This document shows, piece by piece, positions 46,646-54,634 of a stretch of 64,000 nt of DNA. The stretch lies in contig NZ_JONL01000006.1 of the NCBI RefSeq assembly GCF_000711735.1, positions 241,152 through 305,151 of the forward strand, given 5' to 3'. The translations under genes and the position numbers were made by a program. Positions within the stretch are counted from its first letter, which is position 1, and each line of letters starts with the position of its first letter. The notes under the pieces were generated by a model. That model saw nothing but the letters and a program-made list of their open reading frames with translations. It was not told where the DNA came from and ran no database searches. Source of the stretch: Maridesulfovibrio frigidus DSM 17176 (GTDB taxonomy: Bacteria; Desulfobacterota; Desulfovibrionia; Desulfovibrionales; Desulfovibrionaceae).

Positions 46646-46849
46646 TTAAAGGGAACCGCAAATCTGCCTATAGTTCCCGCACTCCTGCTTATTGATAAAT
46701 GGGCATGGACCATTCATGAACCATCTCTTGCGAGGACACCAGAATCGCCCCTTAAATGGTTCGTTACACCCCTGCGAAGTAAGTCTCTTTCTTCGCTGAT
46801 TACCCATTACAATAAAATCGCCATCGGTTTGAACAGTCCAGAGTGTCAT
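46646..46849 (-). CDS. Small cysteine-rich protein
   Basis: The 67-residue protein is preceded by a perfect AGGAGGTC ribosome site 5 bases before its ATG, strong support for translation. It has five cysteines in its C-terminal 40 residues (CNEPF, WCPRK, GPCPF, QECGN, QICGSL) among many basic and aromatic residues. This looks like a small metal-binding fold. No family recognised. Confidence 0.65.
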   Translation of the reverse strand: MTLWTVQTDGDFIVMGNQRRKRLTSQGCNEPFKGRFWCPRKRWFMNGPCPFINKQECGNYRQICGSL

Positions 46850-47061
46850 AAAGACCTCCTAGCTTATATCAGCTACATAACTGACTAAATCCTCCTGAAA
46901 AATTACCTATTTTACAAACATCTGTTATGTAATATATTATGCACCAAATATGCCATACTTACACAGTTGGTTATTCTTTCTCTTTACTTCTGAAAAGAAT
47001 GATTTTACCCATGACCATCGATGGTGCGCCGCACATGACAAAATATTTTAAGGAGTCAGTT

Positions 47062-47679
47062 TTGCCTATACTTTCCACCAGTGTCGGACTTACCCGCTAC
47101 AGGGTTTTAGAAGAAGTTGAAGACGATTTGATCAGGTCGATTCCAGACCTTTTACTAAAATTTGCGTTTAAAGATATCGATCACACAGCAGAAGAAAGAT
47201 CTTTTGGTTGGGTGAATATGGATGAGATGCTCGATGATAAATGGAATGTATCTCCACCGGAAAAAGGACAATACTACACCTTCGCCCTGCGGTTAGACAC
47301 TCGCAGAATTCAGCCTGCAGTGCTAAAGAAACATCTGCAGATTGCTCTGAATCACGAGCTTGAAGAAGCTAAAAAAGAAGGTAAAAACTTTATTTCACGC
47401 GACAGAAAACGTGAATTAAAAGATCAGGTAACATTAAAATTACGCGCTAGATCCCTTCCGATTCCAGCAATGTTCGATGTTGTATGGAACGCACCAGAGA
47501 ACAAGATTTATTTTACATGCACCAACTCTAAGGTCATGGAAATGTTTGAAGAATATTTCACAGACACGTTCAATTTAACTCTTGAGCCGCTGACACCATT
47601 CTTTTTGGCAATGAACATGCTAGGCGAAGACGCAGCGCAGAAACTAGAATCACTGGACCCAACATATTTCGTCGCTTAA
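47062..47679 (+). CDS. rdgC: RdgC-like recombination-associated protein, N-terminal part
   Basis: From a TTG at 47062, preceded by AGGAG at 6-base spacing, the 205-residue protein begins MPILSTSVGLTRYRV and contains FALRLDTRRIQPAVLKKHL and FISRDRKRELKDQVTLKLRARSLPIP, the core of RdgC, a DNA-binding ring protein that affects RecA. The frame is open upstream to 46939, but that stretch has no ribosome site. The protein is shorter than E. coli RdgC (303 residues); the following gene looks like the missing part. Confidence 0.78.
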   Translation: MPILSTSVGLTRYRVLEEVEDDLIRSIPDLLLKFAFKDIDHTAEERSFGWVNMDEMLDDKWNVSPPEKGQYYTFALRLDTRRIQPAVLKKHLQIALNHELEEAKKEGKNFISRDRKRELKDQVTLKLRARSLPIPAMFDVVWNAPENKIYFTCTNSKVMEMFEEYFTDTFNLTLEPLTPFFLAMNMLGEDAAQKLESLDPTYFVA

Positions 47680-47824
47680 GAAAATAATTAAAAAGCATCA
47701 CCTGCTTTGTTGCTAAGTAGATCTCGACCTATCCGTACAGACATACGGTTTGATCTTAAACCTACCTATGCTTTGCACTTGATTTTTTTTGGTTATTCCA
47801 GATAGCAAATAAAAGGATAATTAT

Positions 47825-48358
47825 ATGGATCTCTTACTTCTTGCAGAAAGGGAAAACACCCTGCTTGGCCAAGATTTTTTGACATGGCTGTGGTTTAAAA
47901 GCGAAATGAGCGACGGCCAGTTTCAGCTTGATGACGGCGAACGGTTCTTGCTTTTCATGGAACAGCGTATGTCTGTTCAGGGCGGAGAAGGCGAAAACGT
48001 CGACACAGCTACTGTTAACTCCTCAAGCGGAGATATGACTGAAGTTCTGATGGGCCTCAAAACCGGTAAAAAGGTTAACCGTGCCCAGATTAGAATGGAA
48101 ATTGACGAAAACGAATGGCAAGTTCAAATTAAAGCCGAAGATTTTGGCCTTAGCGGACTAAAAACGCCTAAAGTTGAAATGAAAGATGAAGAAGGTGATG
48201 ATCCTGATTCCAAATTTCTCGAAAAAATATACCTGATTGAAAAGTGTCTGAGTTTATTGGACAGCGTTTATATGGATTTCATCAAGATCAGAATATCCAA
48301 AGAATGGCAGGACGAAGTATCAAAATTCCGTCACTGGCTCCGCAACGACGAAGACTAA
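47825..48358 (+). CDS. Conserved protein, probable companion or C-terminal part of RdgC
   Basis: The 177-residue protein begins MDLLLLAERENTLLGQDFLTWLWFKSE, which resembles the region that follows the core in longer RdgC proteins. It also has an acidic middle and helical C-terminus. It starts 146 bases after the RdgC-like gene with an AAAGGA site. I infer that RdgC is encoded as two polypeptides here; an unrelated partner is also possible. Confidence 0.6.
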   Translation: MDLLLLAERENTLLGQDFLTWLWFKSEMSDGQFQLDDGERFLLFMEQRMSVQGGEGENVDTATVNSSSGDMTEVLMGLKTGKKVNRAQIRMEIDENEWQVQIKAEDFGLSGLKTPKVEMKDEEGDDPDSKFLEKIYLIEKCLSLLDSVYMDFIKIRISKEWQDEVSKFRHWLRNDED

Positions 48359-48373
48359 CGCAAGAGAGATAAG

Positions 48374-48937
48374 ATGGCTCAGATAACAATTGCCGCATTT
48401 GGTGACAGCCTGACTGAAGGATACGGACTTCCAGCCTACAGTTCTTTTCCTGCCCAACTTGAAAGGAAATTACTCGAGGAAGGATGTCATGTGGAAATTT
48501 CGAATTTCGGAGTTTCCGGTGACACTTCAGCTGACGGGCTGTCACGTCTTGTAGATGTTATCGAAAGCAATCCCGACGCGGCGTACATTGAGTTCGGAGC
48601 TAATGACTGTTTCCAGTTAGCTGACCCTCAGCAGATAAAAGCTAATATATGCGCCATGGTTGAAGCCTTTCAGGAAGCGTCCATTCCAGTCATCCTGCTT
48701 GGCTTCAGGCCCATGAACTTCACTCCCCAATCATACAGTTCTGCATTTAACACCATCTTTCCTGACATTGCTCAAAAATACTCCATCCCCATCTATGAGA
48801 GCTTAATGAAAGGTATCGGTGAAAATCCTGAATTCTATCAGCCGGATGGTATCCACCCGAATGATGAAGGTGTTGCCATCATGGTTGAAAACATCCTTCC
48901 GATATTCAAAGATTTTCACAAAGAACTGACAGCATAA
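48374..48937 (+). CDS. SGNH/GDSL-type esterase (TesA-like)
   Basis: The 187-residue protein has block I AFGDSLTEGYGLP with the nucleophile Ser, block III GANDCF with the oxyanion Asn, and block V DGIHPND with the catalytic Asp/His. It is therefore an active-looking lipase/arylesterase/thioesterase I. TesA is normally periplasmic, but no signal peptide is seen here, so it is likely cytoplasmic. It starts 15 bases after the preceding gene. Confidence 0.9.
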   Translation: MAQITIAAFGDSLTEGYGLPAYSSFPAQLERKLLEEGCHVEISNFGVSGDTSADGLSRLVDVIESNPDAAYIEFGANDCFQLADPQQIKANICAMVEAFQEASIPVILLGFRPMNFTPQSYSSAFNTIFPDIAQKYSIPIYESLMKGIGENPEFYQPDGIHPNDEGVAIMVENILPIFKDFHKELTA

Positions 48938-49056
48938 GCTTTCGCTCTACTTTTTTTAAGAGGTTGCCTTTACTGCTCTTTTACTGCTCTTTTACTGATT
49001 AGCATTGTAATTTTACCCCAACAAAGCTATCTTTTTCCAAAGTAAACGGAGAAAGA

Positions 49057-50166
49057 ATGGAAAGCACAGTCAATTCAGAGCCTAAAAAAGTATCTGCAAA
49101 AGCAAATGACCGACCTTCAATAGCACTAATTATAGGTTCTGAAGGAATTAAATCGTTCTGCGCCCTGCCGTTTATAGAATATTTACAAGAACAGAAAGTT
49201 ACAATCGACCTTGTAATAGGGGTCAGTGGCGGAGCACTTATAGCGGCGTTTCTCGGAGCTGGGTACAATCTCAAGCAGATTCAGGACGTTTTTGCAAAAG
49301 CTGTCGACCCTCGCTTTTTCAGAGATATAAATTTCAAATCAGTCATGGACATAGCCGACATGGGGCTGGGAAAATTTAATGCTGAATCAGGTATTTTAAA
49401 TACTGACGCTATCCGAAAAACCTACGAGACTTTATTTAAAAAACTAGACATATCTGATCTCAAGCCCAAAACCTTGATGACGACAACGGACCTTGCCACG
49501 GGTAAACCTGTCATTTTAGAAAAAGGGAATGTGGCTCAGGCCATTTATGCCAGCAGCGCAATCTATCCTTTAATGGCTCCGGCAAATATTGACGGGCAAA
49601 AATTAATTGATGGATCTTTTTCCTCGCCCGTTCCCGTTATGGAATGCGTGAAGCGCAATATCGATATAATTATTGCAATCTATTTTGATGACGCCTGCAA
49701 CCCCGAGCCTGAAAATTTTCTGGAGAGCTATTTCAATTCTTCACGCATTTTCAAAAGATCCATACTTACCAGCCAGCTACCTCTCTGCATAGACATGCAC
49801 CATCACGAAATATTGCCAGTTTATATTAAACACCCTCGCCCCATTGAAATGTGGGAGATTAAAAAATTAAATGAAATAGTTCATGCTGGAAAAGTAGCTT
49901 TAACCGCTCAAAAAGGTAATTTTAAAGACGCTATTTTTGAATTTAAAAAGAAAAGACAGATAAAAGAAGAAAAGCTACGCCTCAAAGAAGAAGACCGGAA
50001 ATTAAACGAAGAGCGGAAAAGCTTAAAAGAAGAATCTTCCTCAAAAACAGCTAAAGAACCTGAAGCTGTTAAGTCTCCTAAAGCCGTAGAAAAAGAGTCC
50101 GCGCCTATCAAAAGAAAGATAACAATCACTAAATCTAAAAGAGCCAAGAGAGGGTCCGGGTCATGA
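49057..50166 (+). CDS. Patatin-like phospholipase with charged C-terminal tail
   Basis: The 369-residue protein has the patatin fold: nucleophile elbow GVSGGA (G-x-S-x-G), the oxyanion region near IIGSEGIKSF and the catalytic dyad Asp in DGSFSSPVPV. The last 90 residues are Lys/Glu-rich coiled coil with a very basic end. No signal peptide is seen. Its stop overlaps the ATG of a periplasmic binding-protein gene by 4 bases (ATGA), an unexpected partner for a phospholipase. Confidence 0.88.
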   Translation: MESTVNSEPKKVSAKANDRPSIALIIGSEGIKSFCALPFIEYLQEQKVTIDLVIGVSGGALIAAFLGAGYNLKQIQDVFAKAVDPRFFRDINFKSVMDIADMGLGKFNAESGILNTDAIRKTYETLFKKLDISDLKPKTLMTTTDLATGKPVILEKGNVAQAIYASSAIYPLMAPANIDGQKLIDGSFSSPVPVMECVKRNIDIIIAIYFDDACNPEPENFLESYFNSSRIFKRSILTSQLPLCIDMHHHEILPVYIKHPRPIEMWEIKKLNEIVHAGKVALTAQKGNFKDAIFEFKKKRQIKEEKLRLKEEDRKLNEERKSLKEESSSKTAKEPEAVKSPKAVEKESAPIKRKITITKSKRAKRGSGS

Positions 50167-51386
50167 AAAAACTGATACTGACTATTGCTTTTTTGATTTT
50201 ATTCTCATCAGCAGTTTCAGCTGGGGAGCTAAATCTTGGCGGGCTTTTCCAAATAAAAGGGAAAAGCGCTCTTACAGCTCAAGAAGCCATGAATGGAGCA
50301 ATTTTAGCAATTAAAAAGTTCAATGATGCCAGCCATGACCTTAAAATACAAATTGACCTAGAATCCCCAACGGATGACCCGCGCGAAATAATCAAAGCTG
50401 TTAGTGAGCTCACCAGTACGACCGGGATTTCAGCCGCCACCGGAGTCATCTCAAGTGGGACAGCACTCACCGCAGGGCCAGCCTTTCAAGCTGCGCAGGT
50501 TCCTTTCTTAAGTACAGGAGCGGAAATAGACGGATTAACCGGCCCCGAAACACCAAACGTCTTCACACTGGCAGTTCCTGATAGCACAATAGGCAGACAC
50601 TTAGCTAAATATACCTACGCTACACTTGAAGCTGAAAATATTTTCCTGATCAGATCAAGTATGAGTGATGCCATTGCAGGACAGGCTGAAAGCTTTGCCC
50701 AAAATTATAAAAAACTGGGCGGAACAATCCTTAAGCAACTCGAGATCACAACAAAAAACTCAGACTTATCATATATAATCAACGCCATTGAAGCTCTTGC
50801 GCCTCTGCCTGAATCTGACAGCAAAACGACAATAAAGGAGATGGGTGCCACTAATTTTATCGATGAAGGCGCAGTGTTCATAACACAAAACCGCACATCT
50901 CCCCCTGAAATTCAAGAAATTGAAGCAATTGTAATTCTAACTTCAACAAAAGTAAGCACCGAACTTCTCAGTCTGATGAAAGAGAAAAAAATAAACTACA
51001 ACATCGTTGGTGGAACCAACTTTGATGCAGTCACCATAGTAAAGCCGATTGAATCATGGCCGGGAAATATTGTTTTCGCATCGCAAGCCAGCCTGACTCG
51101 CCCGGACAAACTGGTAACTCTGTTCGTTAAAGCTTATTCTGAAATGTTCGGAACAAAACCGCTAACAGGATATTCAGCACTTGGCTTTGACTCCATATCG
51201 CTGCTGGCTCACGCAGCCGGAAAGACCGGAAATAAATCTGCAAACATTAGAGCAAACCTATCCGCCACCAAGAATTTCCAAGGGGTTTCAGGGAATATTA
51301 CGTTTGTAGGAAGAAGCGCACAGAAGCCTTTGTACATTATCCAATCTGACAGAGGCGAACTCTCCTTAGCCGCGGAAATGCAGTAA
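50163..51386 (+). CDS. Periplasmic substrate-binding protein, branched-chain amino acid type
   Basis: The 407-residue protein has a signal peptide (MKKLILTIAFLILFSSAVSA) and a Peripla_BP_6-type two-lobed domain with GELNLGGLFQIKGKSALTAQ near the mature N-terminus and FTLAVPDSTIGRHLA mid-way. Such proteins feed an ABC importer, but no permease or ATPase genes are adjacent, so it may work with an unlinked transporter or as a sensor. It is translationally coupled to the patatin gene. Confidence 0.88.
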   Translation: MKKLILTIAFLILFSSAVSAGELNLGGLFQIKGKSALTAQEAMNGAILAIKKFNDASHDLKIQIDLESPTDDPREIIKAVSELTSTTGISAATGVISSGTALTAGPAFQAAQVPFLSTGAEIDGLTGPETPNVFTLAVPDSTIGRHLAKYTYATLEAENIFLIRSSMSDAIAGQAESFAQNYKKLGGTILKQLEITTKNSDLSYIINAIEALAPLPESDSKTTIKEMGATNFIDEGAVFITQNRTSPPEIQEIEAIVILTSTKVSTELLSLMKEKKINYNIVGGTNFDAVTIVKPIESWPGNIVFASQASLTRPDKLVTLFVKAYSEMFGTKPLTGYSALGFDSISLLAHAAGKTGNKSANIRANLSATKNFQGVSGNITFVGRSAQKPLYIIQSDRGELSLAAEMQ

Positions 51387-51400
51387 TAAACAATCAAATT

Positions 51401-51433
51401 AAAGCCCTAGTTTGATTTGCAAAGGCTTTTTTT
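51401..51433 (+). terminator. Probable terminator of the patatin-binding protein unit
   Basis: AAAGCC and GGCTTT pair around a long AT-rich loop and are followed by a seven-T run on the plus strand. It overlaps the last bases of the convergent TVP38 gene. Confidence 0.45.
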
Positions 51434-52087
51434 GATCCCTTTAATAAGTAATAATATCACAGCTCCAGCTCCGACTAAAACACCCACGAGTTCATAGCTG
51501 ACAGTCCCTTTAGTCACGCCTGATTGTAGTAAATGCCCACCAGCAGTCAAAAATATCGTCTCGGGTATCAAGCACAAAACACTCATAACTAAATAAGGCA
51601 GAAACCGCACACCAGTCACCGACCACAAGTAGTTTGCCAGAGAATATGGAACCACCGGCACGATGCGACTAAGAGCAAGAATCTTCAGAGGATGTTCCTT
51701 GCTCAGCATTTCTAAATCCAAAAAATATGAATTTGAACTAAATTTGCGCAAAATTCTTTTTCTAAAGACAAATCTCCCAAGAAAAAAGGCTATTGCAGAT
51801 CCTGCCCCCATACCGATAAGGCTAAACGCTGCTCCTTTAAAAGTTCCGAAAAGCAGCCCCGCAACAACAGTAAACAGCGTTTGCGGAAAAACGATACAAA
51901 GCGCAACCATATTTACTAGGATAAATATCACCGGAGCTAAGTTGCCACTGCTCTCTACCCAGTGAACAATATCTTGGATATGACCTTCACCATACTTTTC
52001 AACAGCATAGGAAATAATTCCAACAACCAGTAAAATTATAACACCATGCAAAAATGTTTTGCTTTTTAGACAATCTTTTATAACCAT
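51407..52087 (-). CDS. TVP38/TMEM64 family membrane protein (VTT domain)
   Basis: The 226-residue protein has about six hydrophobic segments and the VTT/DedA-like core with GLLFGTFKGAAFSLIGMGAGSA and FLGRF followed by LALSRIVPVVPYSLANYLWS. The family is thought to act in lipid scrambling or small-molecule transport; the bacterial role is not settled. Convergent with the binding-protein gene. Confidence 0.9.
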   Translation of the reverse strand: MVIKDCLKSKTFLHGVIILLVVGIISYAVEKYGEGHIQDIVHWVESSGNLAPVIFILVNMVALCIVFPQTLFTVVAGLLFGTFKGAAFSLIGMGAGSAIAFFLGRFVFRKRILRKFSSNSYFLDLEMLSKEHPLKILALSRIVPVVPYSLANYLWSVTGVRFLPYLVMSVLCLIPETIFLTAGGHLLQSGVTKGTVSYELVGVLVGAGAVILLLIKGIKKSLCKSN

Positions 52088-52204
52088 ATTTACCTACTTC
52101 ACTTGCGAGCTTAAATATCCTACCATCACGGTTCGAACATAATAGCGGTTACATATTTAATTATCAACATGAGATGCTGTTTACCAGCAAAATCAAGGAA
52201 ATAC

Positions 52205-53902
52205 ATGCGCTACCAACTTAAACTTATGGATACCCTTTCTGGAACAGGCTGTTTTGCAGCTCTACCCGTACCTAACTTAAGTTTTTCCGAAGTCTTAAAG
52301 CATTTGGAAGAGCACCCGTATGACGAGTTCATGCACCGCCACATGCTTGATATGCTCGGCAAGCACCGCACCCGTAAAATAGAAAAATTAATCACTGAAA
52401 TAAAAGGTAATCCGAATAAAAAAGTTCTCGCAGCACTAATTTATGAAGCCTGCTTGACTCATCCTAAACTGTCGTCACTAAAAGATAAAGTTGAACAAGA
52501 ATTTGATTCACAAGAACTGAAGAATTTTACGCCAACTCTGCATCTACGTTCCCATAGATTAACAGATCAGCCTCTGCATAACCAGTGGACATTAGTTCTA
52601 TCTGAAAACATGGAAGAGCACGCAGATCTACCCACCCCCGAAGAAACAGGACTCCCTCTCTTATACGACATTGAAAAACTTCCTCCTAAAATTTCCATCG
52701 ATGCCGCATCGGTCAAAGCTTCACTCGAAAAAGAAGCGAAACTTCCACCAGCGAAAGAACGTGCTCCAATAGCAGAGGTCACTGCTCACGCAATGAAACA
52801 ACTTGAAGCTATGGAAGTTTTTCTTGGACCTCAAATGCGCCAGAAAGGATGCCTAAGCCCTGCGGCAGTTCTTCAACATTGGCAAATAAAAACAAAAAGT
52901 GACAACGGTTCATTTTCAAACTCATTAGATGCAATCCAGACCAGCTACGGTCGAGGATTCTCTCTAATAAACGCTCAAGTTTCCTGCGCTATGGAAGTAG
53001 CTGAGCGTGTGAGTTCATACGGTAGTATAGGTAAAGCAGGAGTGCTCAACAGAGCTAATCCTTCCCCAGTTATCCAAGGCCGTTACGAAGAGCTCTCAAA
53101 GAATCACAACGCACTAGACCCTTCCACAATATCTCTTGAATATCCTTACGAAGGGCAATCTCTATGGTGGATGGAAGCTGAAAGGTTTAATGGCAAAGAA
53201 TATGAACTGGTACTTGTCCCGGTTCAGCACGTATTTCTCTTCTGCAACCTTGATGAACAAAACCTATTCAGCGGTCTAAGTTCAACCGGACTTGCCTCAG
53301 GCAACACCTTCGCCGAAGCACAGCTTAGCGGACTGCTCGAAGTTCTTGAGCGTGATTCAGATTCAACTTTGCCTTTTGATAAAGAAAGATGTTTCACAAT
53401 CGAAAGCGATAACGCCGAAGTTCAAAAACATTTAGGAGATCTGAAAGATTTAGGAATCCACGTATGGTTCCAAGACATGACTTCCGAGCTAGGAGTCCCC
53501 TGCTACCGTGCTTTTGCTGTCGGAAGGCTAGGTGATATCAATAAAGGCGGTGGATGCAACCTAGACGGCAAGCGCGCGTTACTATCCGCCCTGACAGAAG
53601 TACCTTACCCCTTCCCCGGCCCTGCAACATCGCCATGTCCTGAAGGACTACCCGTTCGCAAGCTGGAAGATCTACCAGACTTTTCCACTGGCAGCGCGGA
53701 TGGCGACGTAATGGTGCTAGAAAATCTTCTGGTAAAAAACGAATTCTACCCAATATACGTAGACCTAACGCGAAAAGAACTAGGAATACCCGTTACCCGT
53801 GCAATCATACCGGGTCTTGAGATAGTTTCAGACATGGACAAGTTCTCACGCATCAGCCCGAGACTTTTCAGAAATTACCTTGAAATAAAAAAAGTGCTAT
53901 AA
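52205..53902 (+). CDS. YcaO-like family protein (second copy)
   Basis: The start at 52205 (565 residues) has an AAGGA site; the longer frame adds 12 odd residues. The N-terminal 240 residues are a helical region with no TPR pattern I can be sure of. The YcaO domain follows, with nucleotide-binding segments SYGRGFSLINAQVSC (near 247) and SGLLEVLERDSDS (near 377). This layout is the reverse of the YcaO-TPR protein at 25847-27577, where the YcaO part is N-terminal. No precursor peptide or partner gene is adjacent. The substrate is unknown. Confidence 0.86.
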   Translation: MRYQLKLMDTLSGTGCFAALPVPNLSFSEVLKHLEEHPYDEFMHRHMLDMLGKHRTRKIEKLITEIKGNPNKKVLAALIYEACLTHPKLSSLKDKVEQEFDSQELKNFTPTLHLRSHRLTDQPLHNQWTLVLSENMEEHADLPTPEETGLPLLYDIEKLPPKISIDAASVKASLEKEAKLPPAKERAPIAEVTAHAMKQLEAMEVFLGPQMRQKGCLSPAAVLQHWQIKTKSDNGSFSNSLDAIQTSYGRGFSLINAQVSCAMEVAERVSSYGSIGKAGVLNRANPSPVIQGRYEELSKNHNALDPSTISLEYPYEGQSLWWMEAERFNGKEYELVLVPVQHVFLFCNLDEQNLFSGLSSTGLASGNTFAEAQLSGLLEVLERDSDSTLPFDKERCFTIESDNAEVQKHLGDLKDLGIHVWFQDMTSELGVPCYRAFAVGRLGDINKGGGCNLDGKRALLSALTEVPYPFPGPATSPCPEGLPVRKLEDLPDFSTGSADGDVMVLENLLVKNEFYPIYVDLTRKELGIPVTRAIIPGLEIVSDMDKFSRISPRLFRNYLEIKKVL

Positions 53903-53916
53903 TAAGCTATTGTTTC

Positions 53917-53943
53917 TTGACTAGTTAACAGACAAAGTATAAA
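53917..53943 (+). promoter_or_regulatory. Candidate promoter of tRNA-Leu
   Basis: TTGACT at 53917-53922 and TATAAA at 53938-53943 are 15 bases apart, short of the ideal 17, and 13 bases before the tRNA 5' end. Position is right, spacing is sub-optimal. Confidence 0.5.
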
Positions 53944-53956
53944 TACATTTCTCCGT

Positions 53957-54043
53957 GCCCGGATGGCGGAATTGGTAGACGCAAGGGACTTAAAATCCCT
54001 CGAGCTTCGGCTTGTACGAGTTCAAGTCTCGTTCTGGGTACCA
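53957..54043 (+). tRNA. tRNA-Leu (anticodon UAA), site of element integration
   Basis: The sequence folds with acceptor GCCCGGA pairing with TCTGGGT (two G-U pairs), a D arm GGTAGACGC, anticodon UAA in CTTAAAA, a long variable arm and the encoded CCA. The length of 87 bases fits a class II tRNA. Conjugation genes begin soon after the 3' end, as is common for integrative elements that use tRNA 3' ends. Confidence 0.95.
54018..54043 (+). other. Candidate attachment site core (left end of element)
   Basis: The T-arm and acceptor 3' end of tRNA-Leu is the usual core of tyrosine-recombinase attachment sites. The exact core length cannot be set because the other end of the element lies outside the window. 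Confidence 0.45.
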
Positions 54044-54052
54044 CGGTTAAAT

Positions 54053-54098
54053 CAAGGGTTTACGAACAATTTTAGGATTGTTTGTAGACCCTTTTTTT
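54053..54098 (+). terminator. Rho-independent terminator after tRNA-Leu
   Basis: A long imperfect stem, AGGGTTTACGAACAAT with ATTGTTTGTAGACCCT, closes a 6-base loop and is followed by a seven-T run. It ends the tRNA transcript and is the first sequence of the element. Confidence 0.85.
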
Positions 54099-54115
54099 AT
54101 GCCATTTCTCTGATT

Positions 54116-54134
54116 TGTCCCACTCCTGTCCCAC
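54116..54134 (+). repeat. Direct repeat TGTCCCAC x2 near the attachment site
   Basis: TGTCCCAC occurs at 54116-54123 and again at 54127-54134 with a 3-base spacer. Short direct repeats next to an att core are typical arm-type binding sites of tyrosine integrases. TCCTGT lies inside the pair and is close to the nick-region core of IncP-type oriT sites. Confidence 0.45.
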
Positions 54135-54262
54135 CTATTGTCAATAAAAGACCACTCCAAACAACTGCGACAGCTCTAACTGCCGCACTCTTTTCGTGCG
54201 TCCAACGCCTCATTTCAGCATCTACATACATTTCTTTCATTAATAAAACAAAGAGAGACAAC
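54135..54262 (+). other. Upstream region of traK, candidate oriT region
   Basis: There is no gene in this stretch. It contains a perfect 5-bp stem CGCAC / GTGCG with a 7-base loop at 54184-54200. In IncP plasmids oriT lies directly upstream of traK, so this region is a reasonable place to look. No canonical nick sequence is present. Confidence 0.3.
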
Positions 54263-54607
54263 ATGATCTCTAAGATAACCCCTTCCGTACACGGCATAGG
54301 ACGGGTTCAATATTTAGCCCTTAAAGCAGATATCGAAGCAAACCTCATCGCTGGACATACGCGGATAGCAATCCACAATCACTATGCCGAGCAAGGTAAG
54401 ATAACCTTCAGCTATAAAAGATTTTGCTACTATGTGAGCCATTACAGCTCTACCTGCATGCAAAAAAATCAAGATTCAAAACCTTCTCCAATTCTATCAG
54501 CCACATCACTTCCAGCGAATACAAACAGCCCTGTTCAATTAGAACAAGGCCAAAAATTTGCGCACGAGAAAAACCTTTCAGATGAAAACATTAAAGACCT
54601 CACATAA
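54263..54607 (+). CDS. traK: TraK-like oriT-binding protein
   Basis: From the ATG at 54263, after an AGAGAGA site, the 114-residue protein contains GRVQYLALKADIEANLIAGHTRIAIHNHYAEQG, split here: RVQYLALKADIEANLIAG then a helix with AIHNHY, and YKRFCYYV. This pattern matches the small TraK family that binds oriT DNA. The reading frame is open upstream through the tRNA, but that part is non-coding. It heads the traKLM-trb cluster. Confidence 0.72.
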   Translation: MISKITPSVHGIGRVQYLALKADIEANLIAGHTRIAIHNHYAEQGKITFSYKRFCYYVSHYSSTCMQKNQDSKPSPILSATSLPANTNSPVQLEQGQKFAHEKNLSDENIKDLT

Positions 54608-54634
54608 ACAATAAAACCATTTTCAGGAGTTAAC

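Noticed and set aside
53963..54262. Upstream part of the long open frame that ends at 54607
   Set aside because: It translates straight through the tRNA-Leu gene and its terminator; the real start of the TraK-like protein is the ATG at 54263.
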